A DNA stretch of 64,000 bases from Melioribacteraceae bacterium (GCA_022181065.1 BQMY01000087.1:1-64000); one strand, 5' to 3'; counted from the stretch's first letter, positions 9,159 to 18,295 are shown. Notes: generated by a model from the letters alone, not told the origin. Numbers and translations: made by a program.

Positions 9159-9803
9159 ATGAACAGAGAAGAAATTAAAAAAGCGATATTAAAAAATAAG
9201 GCGGTTGCCGTTGTAAGAATGAAAGACCCTGCAAACCTCGTGAAAGTGATAGAAGCACTTATGAATGGCGGTGTTACAGGAATAGAATTGACAATGACAA
9301 TCCCCAATGCGCTTGAAGCCATTAAAACAGCTTCACAAGTATTTGGGGATAAAATATTACTTGGTGTTGGTTCGGTGACAAATTCCAAAATGGCATTTAA
9401 CGCGATTGACGCCGGTGCGGAGTTTGTAGTTTGTCCTATTTACAAACCTCAGGTGGTTGATGATGTTTTAGGTCGCGATAAAGTTGTAATACCGGGATGT
9501 TTTACACCTTCTGAAATACAGAATGCATATGAGCAGGGAGCCGATTTTGTGAAAGTCTTTCCCGCGGATAATCTGGGGATGTCTTTCATTAAATCAGTCA
9601 AAGCGCCGTTACCGCATCTTAATTTAATTCCTACAGGCGGTGTAACAATTGATAACGCGATTGACTGGATTAACCACGGTGCCTGCGCTGTTGGTATCGG
9701 CTCGGCACTTGTTGATAATAAAGCTATAGAGAATGGTGATTTCGGATTACTCACCGAAAAAGCCAAAAAACTTTGTTCCAATTTGGGACTAAATCAGGAG
9801 TAA
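9159..9803 (+). CDS. eda: KDPG/KHG aldolase
   Basis: This 214-residue class I aldolase splits 2-keto-3-deoxy-6-phosphogluconate into pyruvate and glyceraldehyde-3-phosphate. The TIM-barrel family motifs are VAVVR at the N-terminus, GGVTGIELTM with catalytic Glu 43, IPGCFTP, the Schiff-base Lys 132 in FVKVFPA, and the phosphate-binding TGGV and GIGSAL near the C-terminus. Length is normal for Eda. It starts 12 bp after uxaE. Together with KdgK downstream it closes the pathway from both saturated and unsaturated galacturonate. The segment FVVCPIYKP replaces the more usual sequence ending in SPG, a small deviation near the active site. Confidence 0.92.
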   Translation: MNREEIKKAILKNKAVAVVRMKDPANLVKVIEALMNGGVTGIELTMTIPNALEAIKTASQVFGDKILLGVGSVTNSKMAFNAIDAGAEFVVCPIYKPQVVDDVLGRDKVVIPGCFTPSEIQNAYEQGADFVKVFPADNLGMSFIKSVKAPLPHLNLIPTGGVTIDNAIDWINHGACAVGIGSALVDNKAIENGDFGLLTEKAKKLCSNLGLNQE

Positions 9804-9808
9804 TTATT

Positions 9809-10657
9809 ATGAAATATTCTTTTGAAGACTTGCAAGGCAAGGTTTGTGTGCTCACCGGCGGAGGCGGTGTTATCGGAGGCGTTATCTCTGATGGCTTGGC
9901 AGGCTGCGGTGTGAAGCTCGCGATTCTTGACATCAAAAAAGAGTTTGCAGAAAAAACCGCCAATATAGTAGCTGAAAAATATGGAGTGGAGGCTATTGGT
10001 GTAGCTGCAAACGTTCTCGATAAAAGTTCTCTCGAAGAGGCTAAAAAGGAAGTCCTCGCGAAGTTCGGAAAAGTTGATATACTTATCAATGGCGCAGGTG
10101 GTAACTCCCCTAAAGCCACTACCAAAGAAGAATTCATTACCGATGCTAATGTAAATTCTCTTGAAGACACTTTCTTCGGATTGGAAATGGAAGGTTTTCA
10201 AAAGGTATTTGACCTCAATTTCCTCGGTACTTTGCTTCCCACAATGGTTTTTGCAAAAGAGATGGTGGAAAGAAAAGATGGCGTAATCCTTAATATATCT
10301 TCAATGAATTCGTTCAGACCTCTAACGAAAATTCCCGCTTACTCAGCGGCAAAATCGTCAATTAACAATTTCACAGAGTGGCTTGCGGTACATTTCGCGA
10401 AAATGAATGTACGTGTTAACGCGATAGCTCCGGGATTTTTTCTCACAAATCAGAACAGGTTTTTGCTGATTGATGAAAAAACAAATGAATTAACTCCAAG
10501 AGGAAATAAAATTATTGATAACACACCGATGGGAAAATTTGGTGAGCCTGAACACCTGATTGGAGCAACCTTATACCTGTTATCAGATTTATCGAGCTTT
10601 GTAACAGGTACCGTACTGCCGATAGATGGCGGATTTAATATTTACAGCGGTGTTTAA
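9809..10657 (+). CDS. uxuB: SDR-type D-mannonate oxidoreductase (fructuronate reductase)
   Basis: This 282-residue short-chain dehydrogenase reduces D-fructuronate to D-mannonate with NAD(P)H. It shows the Rossmann glycine motif TGGGGVIG (16-23), INGAGG (93-98), and the catalytic Y178-xxx-K182 with Ser near 165. It resembles the Bacillus YjmF type of UxuB, not the long-chain E. coli enzyme, in the blocks [26 protein letters not shown] and the final DGGFN..SGV. The start is ATG 9809 with an AGGAG RBS at 9796-9800; an in-frame ATG at 9773 lies inside eda and is rejected. It is followed after 17 bp by uxuA, the next pathway step. Confidence 0.85.
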   Translation: MKYSFEDLQGKVCVLTGGGGVIGGVISDGLAGCGVKLAILDIKKEFAEKTANIVAEKYGVEAIGVAANVLDKSSLEEAKKEVLAKFGKVDILINGAGGNSPKATTKEEFITDANVNSLEDTFFGLEMEGFQKVFDLNFLGTLLPTMVFAKEMVERKDGVILNISSMNSFRPLTKIPAYSAAKSSINNFTEWLAVHFAKMNVRVNAIAPGFFLTNQNRFLLIDEKTNELTPRGNKIIDNTPMGKFGEPEHLIGATLYLLSDLSSFVTGTVLPIDGGFNIYSGV

Positions 10658-10674
10658 CAATCAGGAGGATAATT

Positions 10675-11889
10675 ATGGGTATGCAGCAAACATGGAGATG
10701 GTACGGTCCGAACGATCCGGTATCACTTAAAGATATAAGACAGGCAGGAGCCACAGGAATTGTAAACGCGCTACACGAAGTTCCTATCGGTGATGTGTGG
10801 ACAGTGGAAGCTCTTGAAGAAAGAAAAAATATTATTGAATGGGATAACAGTGTAAGCCCTGCGAAAAAATCGGGATTGATCTGGAGCGTGATCGAAAGTA
10901 TTCCCGTTCATGAAGATATTAAACTCGGCAAACCGGGTCGCGACAAATGGATTGAAAATTATCGTGAAAGTCTGAAAAATGTGGGTAAAGTTGGTATTCC
11001 CACAATCTGTTATAATTTTATGCCGGTTGTTGACTGGACTCGTACCAATCTGAATATGTTGCTCGATAATGGCGGCAGAGCGTTATCATTTGATATAGTT
11101 GAGTTTATCGCGTTTGATGTATTTATGCTCAACCGTGACGGCGCTGAAAAAGATTATGATCCCGATTTGGTTGAAAAAGCAGGTGAGTTATTTGTGAAAA
11201 TGACAGATGACGAAAAAGCCACCTTGCAGAAAAATATTATCGCGGGTCTTCCGGGTGGTCAGGAAGGTTACACTCTCGATGCGTTCCTTGCCAGATTGAA
11301 TGAATATAAAGATATTGACGATTCGAAATACCGCGAAAACCTTGCATATTTTCTAAAGGCTATTATTCCGGTGGCGGAAGAAGCGGGTGTAAAAATGGCA
11401 ATTCATCCGGATGATCCTCCATTTTCACTCTTTGGTTTACCAAGAATAGTTAGCACTGAAGCAGATCTCAAATATCTGCTGGATGTGTATGATTCCGTCA
11501 GCAATGGTTATACAATGTGTACGGGATCTTACGGTGTAAGAGCTGATAATGATCTCGCCGGAATGGTCACACGTCATGGTAGCAAACTGAACTTTATTCA
11601 CTTGAGAAGCACCATTCGTGACGGCAGGGGCGGCTTTTTTGAAGCTGATCATCTTTACGGTGATGTTGATATGTATGGTGTTATCAGTGCTATACTTAAA
11701 GAACAGAAAAAACGTGAACTATCGGGAACAGGGGAAATACATATTCCTATGCGCCCGGATCATGGTCATGTGCTTCTTGATGATCTTGGTAAAAAAACAA
11801 ATCCCGGTTATTCAGCGATTGGAAGATTAAAAGGTCTTGCTGAGTTACGCGGACTTGAACTCGGGATTGAAAAAAGTGGTGTAATATAA
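10675..11889 (+). CDS. uxuA: Mannonate dehydratase (UxuA)
   Basis: This 404-residue metal-dependent TIM-barrel enzyme dehydrates D-mannonate to 2-keto-3-deoxygluconate (KDG). Recognisable family features are the N-terminal [13 protein letters not shown] and [17 protein letters not shown], then [32 protein letters not shown] and MRPDHGH near the C-terminus, which hold the His and Asp metal ligands. Length matches the family (about 394 in E. coli). AGGAGG lies at 10663-10668, ideally placed before ATG 10675. It ends the first gene block; a 167-bp gap with a perfect inverted repeat separates it from the TRAP genes. Confidence 0.94.
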   Translation: MGMQQTWRWYGPNDPVSLKDIRQAGATGIVNALHEVPIGDVWTVEALEERKNIIEWDNSVSPAKKSGLIWSVIESIPVHEDIKLGKPGRDKWIENYRESLKNVGKVGIPTICYNFMPVVDWTRTNLNMLLDNGGRALSFDIVEFIAFDVFMLNRDGAEKDYDPDLVEKAGELFVKMTDDEKATLQKNIIAGLPGGQEGYTLDAFLARLNEYKDIDDSKYRENLAYFLKAIIPVAEEAGVKMAIHPDDPPFSLFGLPRIVSTEADLKYLLDVYDSVSNGYTMCTGSYGVRADNDLAGMVTRHGSKLNFIHLRSTIRDGRGGFFEADHLYGDVDMYGVISAILKEQKKRELSGTGEIHIPMRPDHGHVLLDDLGKKTNPGYSAIGRLKGLAELRGLELGIEKSGVI

Positions 11890-11943
11890 TTCTGTAAATT
11901 ATCCGGTGGTTGTGTTTCTCCAGATAAATAAGGCAGCCGGGTA

Positions 11944-11985
11944 ATGTTCATAAAAACCTTTTCGGGAATTTGTGCAATATTCTGA
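11944..11985 (+). other. Possible 13-codon leader ORF
   Basis: ATG at 11944 opens a 13-codon frame (MFIKTFSGICAIF) ending in TGA. It overlaps the left arm of the inverted repeat at 11953-11966. The only SD-like match is the GC-rich GGCAGCCGGG just upstream. Its position would allow translation to affect folding of the downstream hairpin, but short ORFs occur often by chance. Confidence 0.2.
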
Positions 11986-12045
11986 CTGGTGTGGTGACAG
12001 TCGGGATAATTAGGTAACCCGAAAAGGTTTTCTTAACTTTTTTTT
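11953..12045 (+). terminator. Long-loop hairpin plus T-run ahead of the TRAP genes
   Basis: AAAACCTTTTCGGG at 11953-11966 is perfectly complementary to CCCGAAAAGGTTTT at 12018-12031. The loop is 51 nt and contains a smaller GACTG/CAGTC hairpin. A T-rich run (TTTTCTTAACTTTTTTTT) follows directly, as in an intrinsic terminator. Only 25 bases then remain before the dctP ATG, too few for a separate promoter plus RBS, so it could be an attenuator inside one transcription unit. Confidence 0.55.
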
Positions 12046-12056
12046 ATTATTGGAAT

Positions 12057-13049
12057 ATGAAAATCAGCATGTTGAAAATTAAAAATACTCTACTGTTCTT
12101 TTTTATCGCTTTATTAGTAGTTTCATGCGGTAAGGTAACGGGTGTAAAGAAACTGAAAATAGGTCATGGTCTTGACCAGTCGCACCCTGTACATCAGGCT
12201 ATGTTATACATGGCTGAAAAAGTTGATGAAAAATCGGGCGGAAAAATGCAGATTTCTGTATATCCGTCACAGCAGCTCGGTACTGAAAGAGAGTGTCTTG
12301 AGTTATTGCAGATTGGAAGTCTGGCGATGACCAAGGTATCATCCTCGGTACTCGAAGGCTTTGTCCCTGATTTCAAGGTATTCAGTTTGCCATACATCTT
12401 CAGGGATGAACAGCACAAATTTAATGTATTTGAAGGGGAAGTTGGTCGGGATTTATTATTAAGCCCGAAGGAGTGTCGTCTTCGTGGTTTATGTTTTTAC
12501 GACGCGGGAAGCCGAAGTTTTTATACCAAGGACAAACCTGTTAACTCACCGGCTGATCTAACCGGACTCAAAATAAGAACACAGGAAAGCGCGACTTCGG
12601 TGAAGCTGGTTAATTCGCTTGGCGCGTCGGCAACACCAATTTCGTGGGGAGAACTATATACCGCATTGCAGCAAGGTGTAGTTGATGGCGCGGAAAATAA
12701 TCCTCCTTCATTTTTTACTTCCAGGCATTACGAGGTTTGTAAGTTCTATTCACTTGATGAACACACCGCTGTACCGGATCTACTAATAATCAGTACAATT
12801 GTGTGGGATGAACTTGATGAACAGCAGAAACAATGGCTTCAGGAAGCGGCTGTAGAATCTTACGAGTACCAGAAGAAACTATGGAAAGAATCAACAGCAG
12901 CATCACTCCAGGCGGTAAAAGAAGCCGGAGTTGAGGTTATTTATCCTGATAAAGGTCCTTTTGAAGAAAAAGTGCAGCCTTTACTTGAAGAATATAAGTC
13001 TGAAAAAGCCATATATGATTTAATCCAGAAAATTAAGAATGTGAAATGA
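12057..13049 (+). CDS. dctP: TRAP transporter substrate-binding protein, lipoprotein form
   Basis: This 330-residue DctP-family protein captures an acidic sugar for the TRAP importer. The signal is a lipobox (VVSC, Cys 24), so it would be tethered and not free in the periplasm. Family features include KIGHGLDQSHPVHQAM, the YPSQQLGTERE block near 70, and LTGLKIRTQES with R174, the position that usually binds the substrate carboxylate. Alternative starts are ATG 12057 and ATG 12069. It overlaps dctQ by 4 bp (ATGA), showing translational coupling. Location among uronate genes makes galacturonate or unsaturated digalacturonate the likely ligand; that is inference. Confidence 0.88.
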   Translation: MKISMLKIKNTLLFFFIALLVVSCGKVTGVKKLKIGHGLDQSHPVHQAMLYMAEKVDEKSGGKMQISVYPSQQLGTERECLELLQIGSLAMTKVSSSVLEGFVPDFKVFSLPYIFRDEQHKFNVFEGEVGRDLLLSPKECRLRGLCFYDAGSRSFYTKDKPVNSPADLTGLKIRTQESATSVKLVNSLGASATPISWGELYTALQQGVVDGAENNPPSFFTSRHYEVCKFYSLDEHTAVPDLLIISTIVWDELDEQQKQWLQEAAVESYEYQKKLWKESTAASLQAVKEAGVEVIYPDKGPFEEKVQPLLEEYKSEKAIYDLIQKIKNVK

Positions 13050-13534
13050 ATCTGAATGATATTAAAGTTAAGGTTGATAACGTTATTAAGTGGTGCTTAA
13101 TCGTTATCATGGCCGCGATGACAATAAATGTATTGTGGCAGGTATTTACCCGGTTTATACTTCAGAATCCCAGTTCATATACTGAAGAATTAGCGCGATA
13201 TATGCTGATTTGGCTGGGCATTCTGGGAGCGAGTTATGTAGCCGGACAAAAAATGCATCTCGCTATTGATTTGCTTTCGCTTAAGCTGAAGGGAAAATCG
13301 AAAAGTTATCTTGAGATTTTTATTCAGTCGCTGATATTTTTCTTTTCACTTTTTGTGATGGTTATCGGCGGGTTTAATCTTGTGCAGATAACACTCTCGC
13401 TGAACCAGATTTCAGCCGCGTTACAGGTACCATTGGGGTACGTTTACGCAATTGTTCCGGTCAGCGGACTAATTATGATGTTCTACTCAAGCATATTTAT
13501 TATTGATGAAATGAAAAAGTTGAAATCCATATAA
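13046..13534 (+). CDS. dctQ: TRAP transporter small membrane subunit
   Basis: This 162-residue DctQ-type protein has four predicted membrane segments (about 15-35, 50-68, 88-112 and 128-150). The family motif EELARYMLIWLGILGASYV follows the first segment. It forms the small transmembrane subunit that pairs with DctM in the inner membrane. It begins inside the dctP stop codon and is followed after 27 bp by dctM. Confidence 0.9.
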   Translation: MNLNDIKVKVDNVIKWCLIVIMAAMTINVLWQVFTRFILQNPSSYTEELARYMLIWLGILGASYVAGQKMHLAIDLLSLKLKGKSKSYLEIFIQSLIFFFSLFVMVIGGFNLVQITLSLNQISAALQVPLGYVYAIVPVSGLIMMFYSSIFIIDEMKKLKSI

Positions 13535-13561
13535 TCTTATTATCTCGGACGGAAAAGTTAA

Positions 13562-14860
13562 ATGGAATTATTTGAAATCTTAGTTTTGGTTTTATCATTT
13601 ATTGTACTGCTCTCGCTGGGTGTACCGATTTCATTTTCTATTGGTATTTCCAGTTTGCTAACAATGATGATTAGTATCAGCACGGTACCATCTCTTACGA
13701 CTGTAGCGCAGAGAATGGCGACGGGAATAGACAGTTTCGCGTTGCTTGCAATACCGTTTTTTATCTTTGCCGGACAGCTAATGAACAGCGGTGGTATCGC
13801 AAGAAGACTTATCGATTTTGCAAAAGTATTGGTTGGAAAGTTGCCGGGAGGATTGGCGTTTGTGAATATTCTCGCGGCAATGTTTTTCGGAGCGATATCC
13901 GGTTCAGCGGTTGCGGCTGCATCGGCAATTGGTGGTTTTATGACTCCGGTCATGGAAAAAGAAGGTTATGACAAATCGTTTTCAGCGGCGGTGAATATAA
14001 CTTCCGCTACTACAGGTTTGATCATTCCGCCGAGTAACGTATTGATTGTCTATTCACTCGCGAGCGGGGGAGTTTCAATCGCTGCGCTATTTCTTGCCGG
14101 ATATATTCCCGGGATATTGTTCGGACTATCCTTAATGGTAGTCGCGTTTGTTCACGCAAAACGAAACAATTATAAAGTAAATGTTGAATTCACACTGGGT
14201 GACGCGGTAAAGAAATTTTTCGACGCAATTCCGAGCTTGATGTTGATTGTAATCGTTATCGGAGGTATAGTCGCAGGTTACTTCACGGCAACGGAGGCAT
14301 CAGCGGTTGCTGTTCTCTATGCGTTTATCCTCTCTGTATTTGTTTACAAGGAAATTAAGTTAAAAGATTTACCTGATATTTTGTTAAGCAGTGCGTCAAC
14401 AACGGCAATTGTTATGCTTCTTGTTGGTACTTCAATGGCAATGAGCTGGGTTATGGCGTATGAAAATATCCCGCAGAATGTGGCAGAGGCTTTACTCGCG
14501 CTTTCGAGTAATAAAATAGTATTGTTGATCATTATCAATATTATTCTGCTCTTTATCGGTACATTCATGGATATGACCCCTGCAGTCCTGATATTTACAC
14601 CGATATTTTTACCGGTAGTTATGCAGCTTGGTATCGACCCGATTCATTTTGGTATTATGATGGTTATGAATCTTAGTGTGGGTCTTTGCACCCCACCGGT
14701 TGGAAGTGTGCTTTTTGTGGGATGTTCGGTAGCGGATTTGCCGATTACAAAGGTTATAAAACCTCTGATACCGATGTTCCTTGCTATGCTTGTTGCTTTG
14801 CTGCTCGTTACATACATCCCAGAATTGAGTATGTATGTACCGCGTTTATTTGGATTTTAG
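13562..14860 (+). CDS. dctM: TRAP transporter large membrane subunit
   Basis: This 432-residue DctM-family protein with about 12 membrane segments forms the sodium-driven channel subunit. Family sequences visible are SLGVPISFSIGI near the start, AIPFFIFAGQLMNSGGIARR, FGAISGSAVAAASAIGG, IPPSNVLIVYS, GTFMDMTPAVLIFTPIFLPV and LCTPPVGSVLFV. Length is normal. It completes the dctPQM unit, and 25 bp later kduI begins with an AGGAG RBS, so transport and catabolism are probably co-transcribed. Confidence 0.93.
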   Translation: MELFEILVLVLSFIVLLSLGVPISFSIGISSLLTMMISISTVPSLTTVAQRMATGIDSFALLAIPFFIFAGQLMNSGGIARRLIDFAKVLVGKLPGGLAFVNILAAMFFGAISGSAVAAASAIGGFMTPVMEKEGYDKSFSAAVNITSATTGLIIPPSNVLIVYSLASGGVSIAALFLAGYIPGILFGLSLMVVAFVHAKRNNYKVNVEFTLGDAVKKFFDAIPSLMLIVIVIGGIVAGYFTATEASAVAVLYAFILSVFVYKEIKLKDLPDILLSSASTTAIVMLLVGTSMAMSWVMAYENIPQNVAEALLALSSNKIVLLIIINIILLFIGTFMDMTPAVLIFTPIFLPVVMQLGIDPIHFGIMMVMNLSVGLCTPPVGSVLFVGCSVADLPITKVIKPLIPMFLAMLVALLLVTYIPELSMYVPRLFGF

Positions 14861-14885
14861 ATTGAAATAAAAAAGGAGATATATA

Positions 14886-15719
14886 ATGGAAGTAAGATAT
14901 TCCCCTGATAAAGAAGGATTTAAAAAGTTTTCGTCGGATGAATTGAGAGACAGTTTTTTGATTGATACACTCTTTCAGAAAAACAGTATTCCTATGGTTT
15001 ATTCCGATGTTGATCGTTCAATTACCGGTTCAGCTGTACCTGCCGGTGAAAAGCTTGCATTAACCGCCAGCAAAAAAGAAATGGCAGCCGATTATTTTGC
15101 GCAACGTCGTGAAATTGGTGTAATTAACATTGGCGCAAAAGGTAAAATCACCGTTGATGGTACCGCATATGAAATGAACAACATTGACGCGTTATATATT
15201 GGTCGTGGTACTAAAGAAATAACTTTTGAGAGTGACGACGCAAATGATCCGGCAATGTTTTATTTCGTCAGTTATCCCGCGCATACCGCATATCCGGTAA
15301 AACAGATAAAGCTTGAAGACGCTGAATCAGTTCATCTCGGAAGCGTTCAGGATAGCAATAAACGAACTATCCACAAATATATACTTCCGGGAAAGGTGAA
15401 TTCATGTCAGCTTGTTATGGGTTTGACTATACTCGAAGAGGGAAGCGTATGGAATACAATGCCGGCTCATACACATCAGAGACGATCAGAAATATATATG
15501 TATTTCGGATTGCGTCCTGAATCAATGGTTGTTCACCTTATCGGTGATCCTGAGGAAACACGTCACATAATCATTCGTGACAAGCAGGCTGTGCTTTCCA
15601 CAAGCTGGTCATTACATTCAGGCGCAGGTACACAGAACTATAATTTCATCTGGGCAATGGGTGGTGAAAACCAGGACTTTGATGATATGGACTGGGTACC
15701 AATGGAAAAATTGAAATAA
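14886..15719 (+). CDS. kduI: 5-dehydro-4-deoxy-D-glucuronate isomerase (KduI)
   Basis: This 277-residue cupin enzyme converts 4-deoxy-L-threo-5-hexosulose uronate (DKI), released from unsaturated galacturonate, to 2,5-diketo-3-deoxygluconate (DKII). Zinc ligands are H195 and H197 in PAHTHQRRSE, E202, and H244 in WSLHSGAGT, one residue off the E. coli numbering. Length is nearly identical to the E. coli protein. It starts a second catabolic block after the TRAP genes and is followed after 22 bp by kduD. Its presence shows that lyase-derived (unsaturated) oligomers are also used, consistent with the GH105 gene at the locus start. No lyase gene is present in the window. Confidence 0.95.
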   Translation: MEVRYSPDKEGFKKFSSDELRDSFLIDTLFQKNSIPMVYSDVDRSITGSAVPAGEKLALTASKKEMAADYFAQRREIGVINIGAKGKITVDGTAYEMNNIDALYIGRGTKEITFESDDANDPAMFYFVSYPAHTAYPVKQIKLEDAESVHLGSVQDSNKRTIHKYILPGKVNSCQLVMGLTILEEGSVWNTMPAHTHQRRSEIYMYFGLRPESMVVHLIGDPEETRHIIIRDKQAVLSTSWSLHSGAGTQNYNFIWAMGGENQDFDDMDWVPMEKLK

Positions 15720-15741
15720 TATAAAGTGGCAGGTGTAAATT

Positions 15742-16503
15742 ATGATTCTTGACAAATTTAAATTGGATGGTAAAACCGCCGTCGTTACAGGTTCCAACAG
15801 GGGCATCGGGCAGTCTTACGCCATCGCGTTGGCTGAAGCGGGCGCTGATATAATCGGAGTTTCTTACGAATGTGATTTTGAGGAAACCGAAAAAGCTGTT
15901 ACGGGTCTTGGCAGGAAATTTAAATCATACTGCGCTGATTTTTCTAACAGAGATACCGTATATCGTTTTATTGAAGATGTTCGCGAAGACTGGGGAAAAG
16001 TTGATATACTCATTAACAACGCGGGTATGATCCTCCGTAAACCGATTGCCGAACACCCTGATGAATATTGGGATAAGGTAATTGAAGTGAACCTTTCCGC
16101 ACAGTTCATTCTTACCCGTGAATTTGGTAAAGATATGGTTAGCAGAGGTTATGGTAAAGTTGTTTTTATTGCTTCATTATTGTCATTTCAGGGAGGTATT
16201 ACGGTTCCCGGTTATGCGGCATCGAAGGGTGGTGTGAAGCAATTAACCATGGCATTCGCGAATGAATGGGCTTCGAAAGGTGTTACGATAAACGCAATCG
16301 CGCCGGGTTATATAGCGACTGATAACACAAAAGCGTTGCGCGAAGACAAAGCGCGTAACAAGGCAATTCTTGATCGCATCCCACAGGGAAGATGGGGTGA
16401 TCCGGACGACCTTATGGGAACAGTTGTGTTTTTGTCATCCGATGCCTCAAGCTATCTTAACGGTTCTGTTGTGACTGTTGATGGTGGCTGGATGGGGAGG
16501 TAG
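15742..16503 (+). CDS. kduD: 2-dehydro-3-deoxy-D-gluconate 5-dehydrogenase (KduD)
   Basis: This 253-residue short-chain dehydrogenase, the same length as E. coli KduD, reduces DKII to KDG using NAD(P)H. Motifs are TGSNRGIG (16-23), NNAG (92-95), Ser 145 and Y158-xxx-K162 in GYAASKGG. INAIAPGYIATDNTKALR and the final DGGWMGR fit the KduD subgroup. It directly follows kduI. Two hairpins lie after its stop, ahead of kdgK. Confidence 0.92.
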   Translation: MILDKFKLDGKTAVVTGSNRGIGQSYAIALAEAGADIIGVSYECDFEETEKAVTGLGRKFKSYCADFSNRDTVYRFIEDVREDWGKVDILINNAGMILRKPIAEHPDEYWDKVIEVNLSAQFILTREFGKDMVSRGYGKVVFIASLLSFQGGITVPGYAASKGGVKQLTMAFANEWASKGVTINAIAPGYIATDNTKALREDKARNKAILDRIPQGRWGDPDDLMGTVVFLSSDASSYLNGSVVTVDGGWMGR

Positions 16504-16506
16504 TTT

Positions 16507-16587
16507 ATTAATTCCCCTTCGTCCGAGACGCAGAGGTTCGAAAGGGGGATTTAATAACAAAACTATTTGGGGTGAATCTTCACCCCT
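16507..16587 (+). terminator. Two hairpins between kduD and kdgK
   Basis: ATTCCCCTTCG (16511-16521) faces CGAAAGGGGGAT (16539-16550), and the stem extends outward into complementary TTATTAA/TTTAATAA. A second hairpin, GGGGTGAATCTTCACCCC (16569-16586), follows with only a weak T-rich tail. They may partly terminate or stabilise the kduI-kduD mRNA. The first resembles the CCTTCGAAGG-type palindromes in the repeat islands further along. Confidence 0.45.
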
Positions 16588-16663
16588 CTATTTTCAAATC
16601 CTGATGATAGTTATGGTGTAACCGCGAGAAGAAATTATATTATAACATCATTAAGGGGTAGAT

Positions 16664-17695
16664 ATGAAAAAGGTAGTAACATTCGGTGAGATAATGTTGA
16701 GATTATCGACACCGGGATTTAAAAGATTTTTACAATCTGATATATTCGACGCAAATTACGGAGGCGGCGAAGCAAACGTTGCTGTATCCCTGGCAAATTA
16801 CGGCCTCCAAAGTTATTTCGTTTCGAAACTGCCAAGGCATGAGATTGGTCAGTCAGCGGTAAATCACCTGAGGAACTATGGTGTATCGACAGACTATGTT
16901 ATCCGTGGTGGCGACAGAGTTGGTATTTATTTCCTTGAAACCGGAGCGAGTCAGCGTCCTTCAAAAGTGATTTATGACAGAGCCGACTCGGCAGTATCAA
17001 ATCTTGGGGCAGATGAAGTAAACTGGGAAGAAGTTTTTGAAGGTAAGGACTGGTTTCACTGGACAGGTATCACCCCTGCGCTGGGATCAAATCTTGTAGA
17101 AAGTCTTAAAAAAGCATGCAAGGTTGCAAAATCCAGAGGCATAACCATAAGTTGTGACCTGAACTTCCGTAAAAAATTATGGACAACAGAAGAGGCACAG
17201 GGAGTAATGGTTCCATTGATGCAATACGTTGATGTATGCATAGCCAATGAAGAAGACGCCGAGAAAAGTCTGGGTTTCAAAGCCGAGGGAACAGATATTG
17301 AATCAGCGGAATTGAATGAAGAAGGTTATTTCAAGCTCGGTAAACAGCTCAAGGATAAGTTTGGATTCAGTTCTGTGGCGATTACACTAAGAGAGAGCTT
17401 TTCGGCATCTCGTAACGGCTGGAGCGCAATGCTTGTTGATGATAAAAATTGTAAAGAACCTTATCGCACAACTGTTTATGATATAACACTTGTCGATCGT
17501 GTGGGTGGGGGAGATTCTTTTGCCGGTGGACTTATCTACGGTTTGCTGGAAAAATCATCCACAAAAGAGGCGATTGAATTTGCCGTTGCAGCTTCCTGTA
17601 TCAAACAGACTATTCCTGGTGACGCTAATCTGGTTAGTGTGGATGAAGTTGAGAAACTTATTAAAAGTGGTGGAAGCGGAAGAGTGGAAAGATAA
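16664..17695 (+). CDS. kdgK: 2-keto-3-deoxygluconate kinase (KdgK)
   Basis: This 343-residue PfkB-family sugar kinase phosphorylates KDG to KDPG, the substrate of Eda. N-terminal FGEIMLRLSTPG and GGGEANVAVSLANYG and the block VIYDRADSA are typical of KdgK. The PfkB signature 2 reads DRVGGGDSFAGG (278-289) with catalytic base D284; the usual second residue Thr is Arg here. The start is ATG 16664 after an AAGGGG RBS. It is the last gene of the pectin locus and is followed by a strong terminator at 17728-17761. Confidence 0.9.
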   Translation: MKKVVTFGEIMLRLSTPGFKRFLQSDIFDANYGGGEANVAVSLANYGLQSYFVSKLPRHEIGQSAVNHLRNYGVSTDYVIRGGDRVGIYFLETGASQRPSKVIYDRADSAVSNLGADEVNWEEVFEGKDWFHWTGITPALGSNLVESLKKACKVAKSRGITISCDLNFRKKLWTTEEAQGVMVPLMQYVDVCIANEEDAEKSLGFKAEGTDIESAELNEEGYFKLGKQLKDKFGFSSVAITLRESFSASRNGWSAMLVDDKNCKEPYRTTVYDITLVDRVGGGDSFAGGLIYGLLEKSSTKEAIEFAVAASCIKQTIPGDANLVSVDEVEKLIKSGGSGRVER

Positions 17696-17727
17696 TTTGA
17701 GTATTCTTTACTCCCATTGAATACGAG

Positions 17728-17761
17728 CCCGCTGATGATAATTTATTGGCGGGTTTTTTTA
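17728..17761 (+). terminator. Intrinsic terminator after kdgK
   Basis: CCCGC (17728-17732) pairs with GCGGG (17749-17753), followed by seven or more T. It closes the pectin locus. Confidence 0.8.
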
Positions 17762-18240
17762 TACCATAGAATAGCAAATACCTTCATTACCGGGAGGGTC
17801 TAAAAAGGGAAGCAGCCCCTTGCAAAAAACAACTATTTCATTGTCCCTCAGTGAAATCAAAAGGCATTCAGTTTTATTTTTCGTTTTTGACTTAAAACTT
17901 ACAATCATAGGTTAACGATCACCATAGGTGGGTGAGCCCTTCGACCCCGCTACACGGGGCAGGCAAAAGCTCAGGACAACGTCTCTCGCTTGTCCCGCAA
18001 GGCGGGAAACCCCCGGAAAGAGCATGAACTTAAACGAACCCATCCTATCCGCCTGGAGCGGACTTCCCTTTATTAAAGGGAAGGACTTTTGACCGTTGGC
18101 AAATCTGCTAGTTTTAAAAGTCCTTCTACCGAATGCTTTCGGGACAGGTTCGAAGGAGCTGGATTTGAACGATAGTCGAAAGACGGAGGATGATTCATTG
18201 GGTACTTGGACTTTTTGGTCACTCCCCTGCGAAATGACTT
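17762..18240. repeat. Repeat island 1, no gene
   Basis: About 480 bp hold no credible gene. Visible elements are CCCTTCGA followed by a 19-bp palindrome (17945-17963) and then CAAAAGCTCAGG; a second palindrome CTTGTCCCGC.. at 17989-18006; the inverted repeat CTTCCCTTTATTAAAGGGAAG core at 18063-18083; AAGGACTTTT facing AAAAGTCCTT (to 18125); and, from about 18155, a unit with TTCGAAGGAG and AAGACGGAGGATGATT that recurs at 31350-31405. The same units recur in the islands at 31, 37, 40 and 44 kb. Confidence 0.7.
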
Positions 18241-18245
18241 AAAAT

Positions 18246-18279
18246 AAAAAAGCCCGAATGATAAACATCCGGGCTTTTT
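18246..18279 (-). terminator. Terminator of the M23 peptidase gene (bidirectional)
   Basis: AAAAAGCCCG and CGGGCTTTTT are paired around a short AT-rich loop, with A/T runs on both sides. It lies just after the minus-strand M23 stop codon and can also stop plus-strand transcription. Confidence 0.8.
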
Positions 18280-18295
18280 GAAATCTCAAAATTCT

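Noticed and set aside
9773-9808. Upstream start for uxuB
   Set aside because: It is within eda; the AGGAG before ATG 9809 decides the start.
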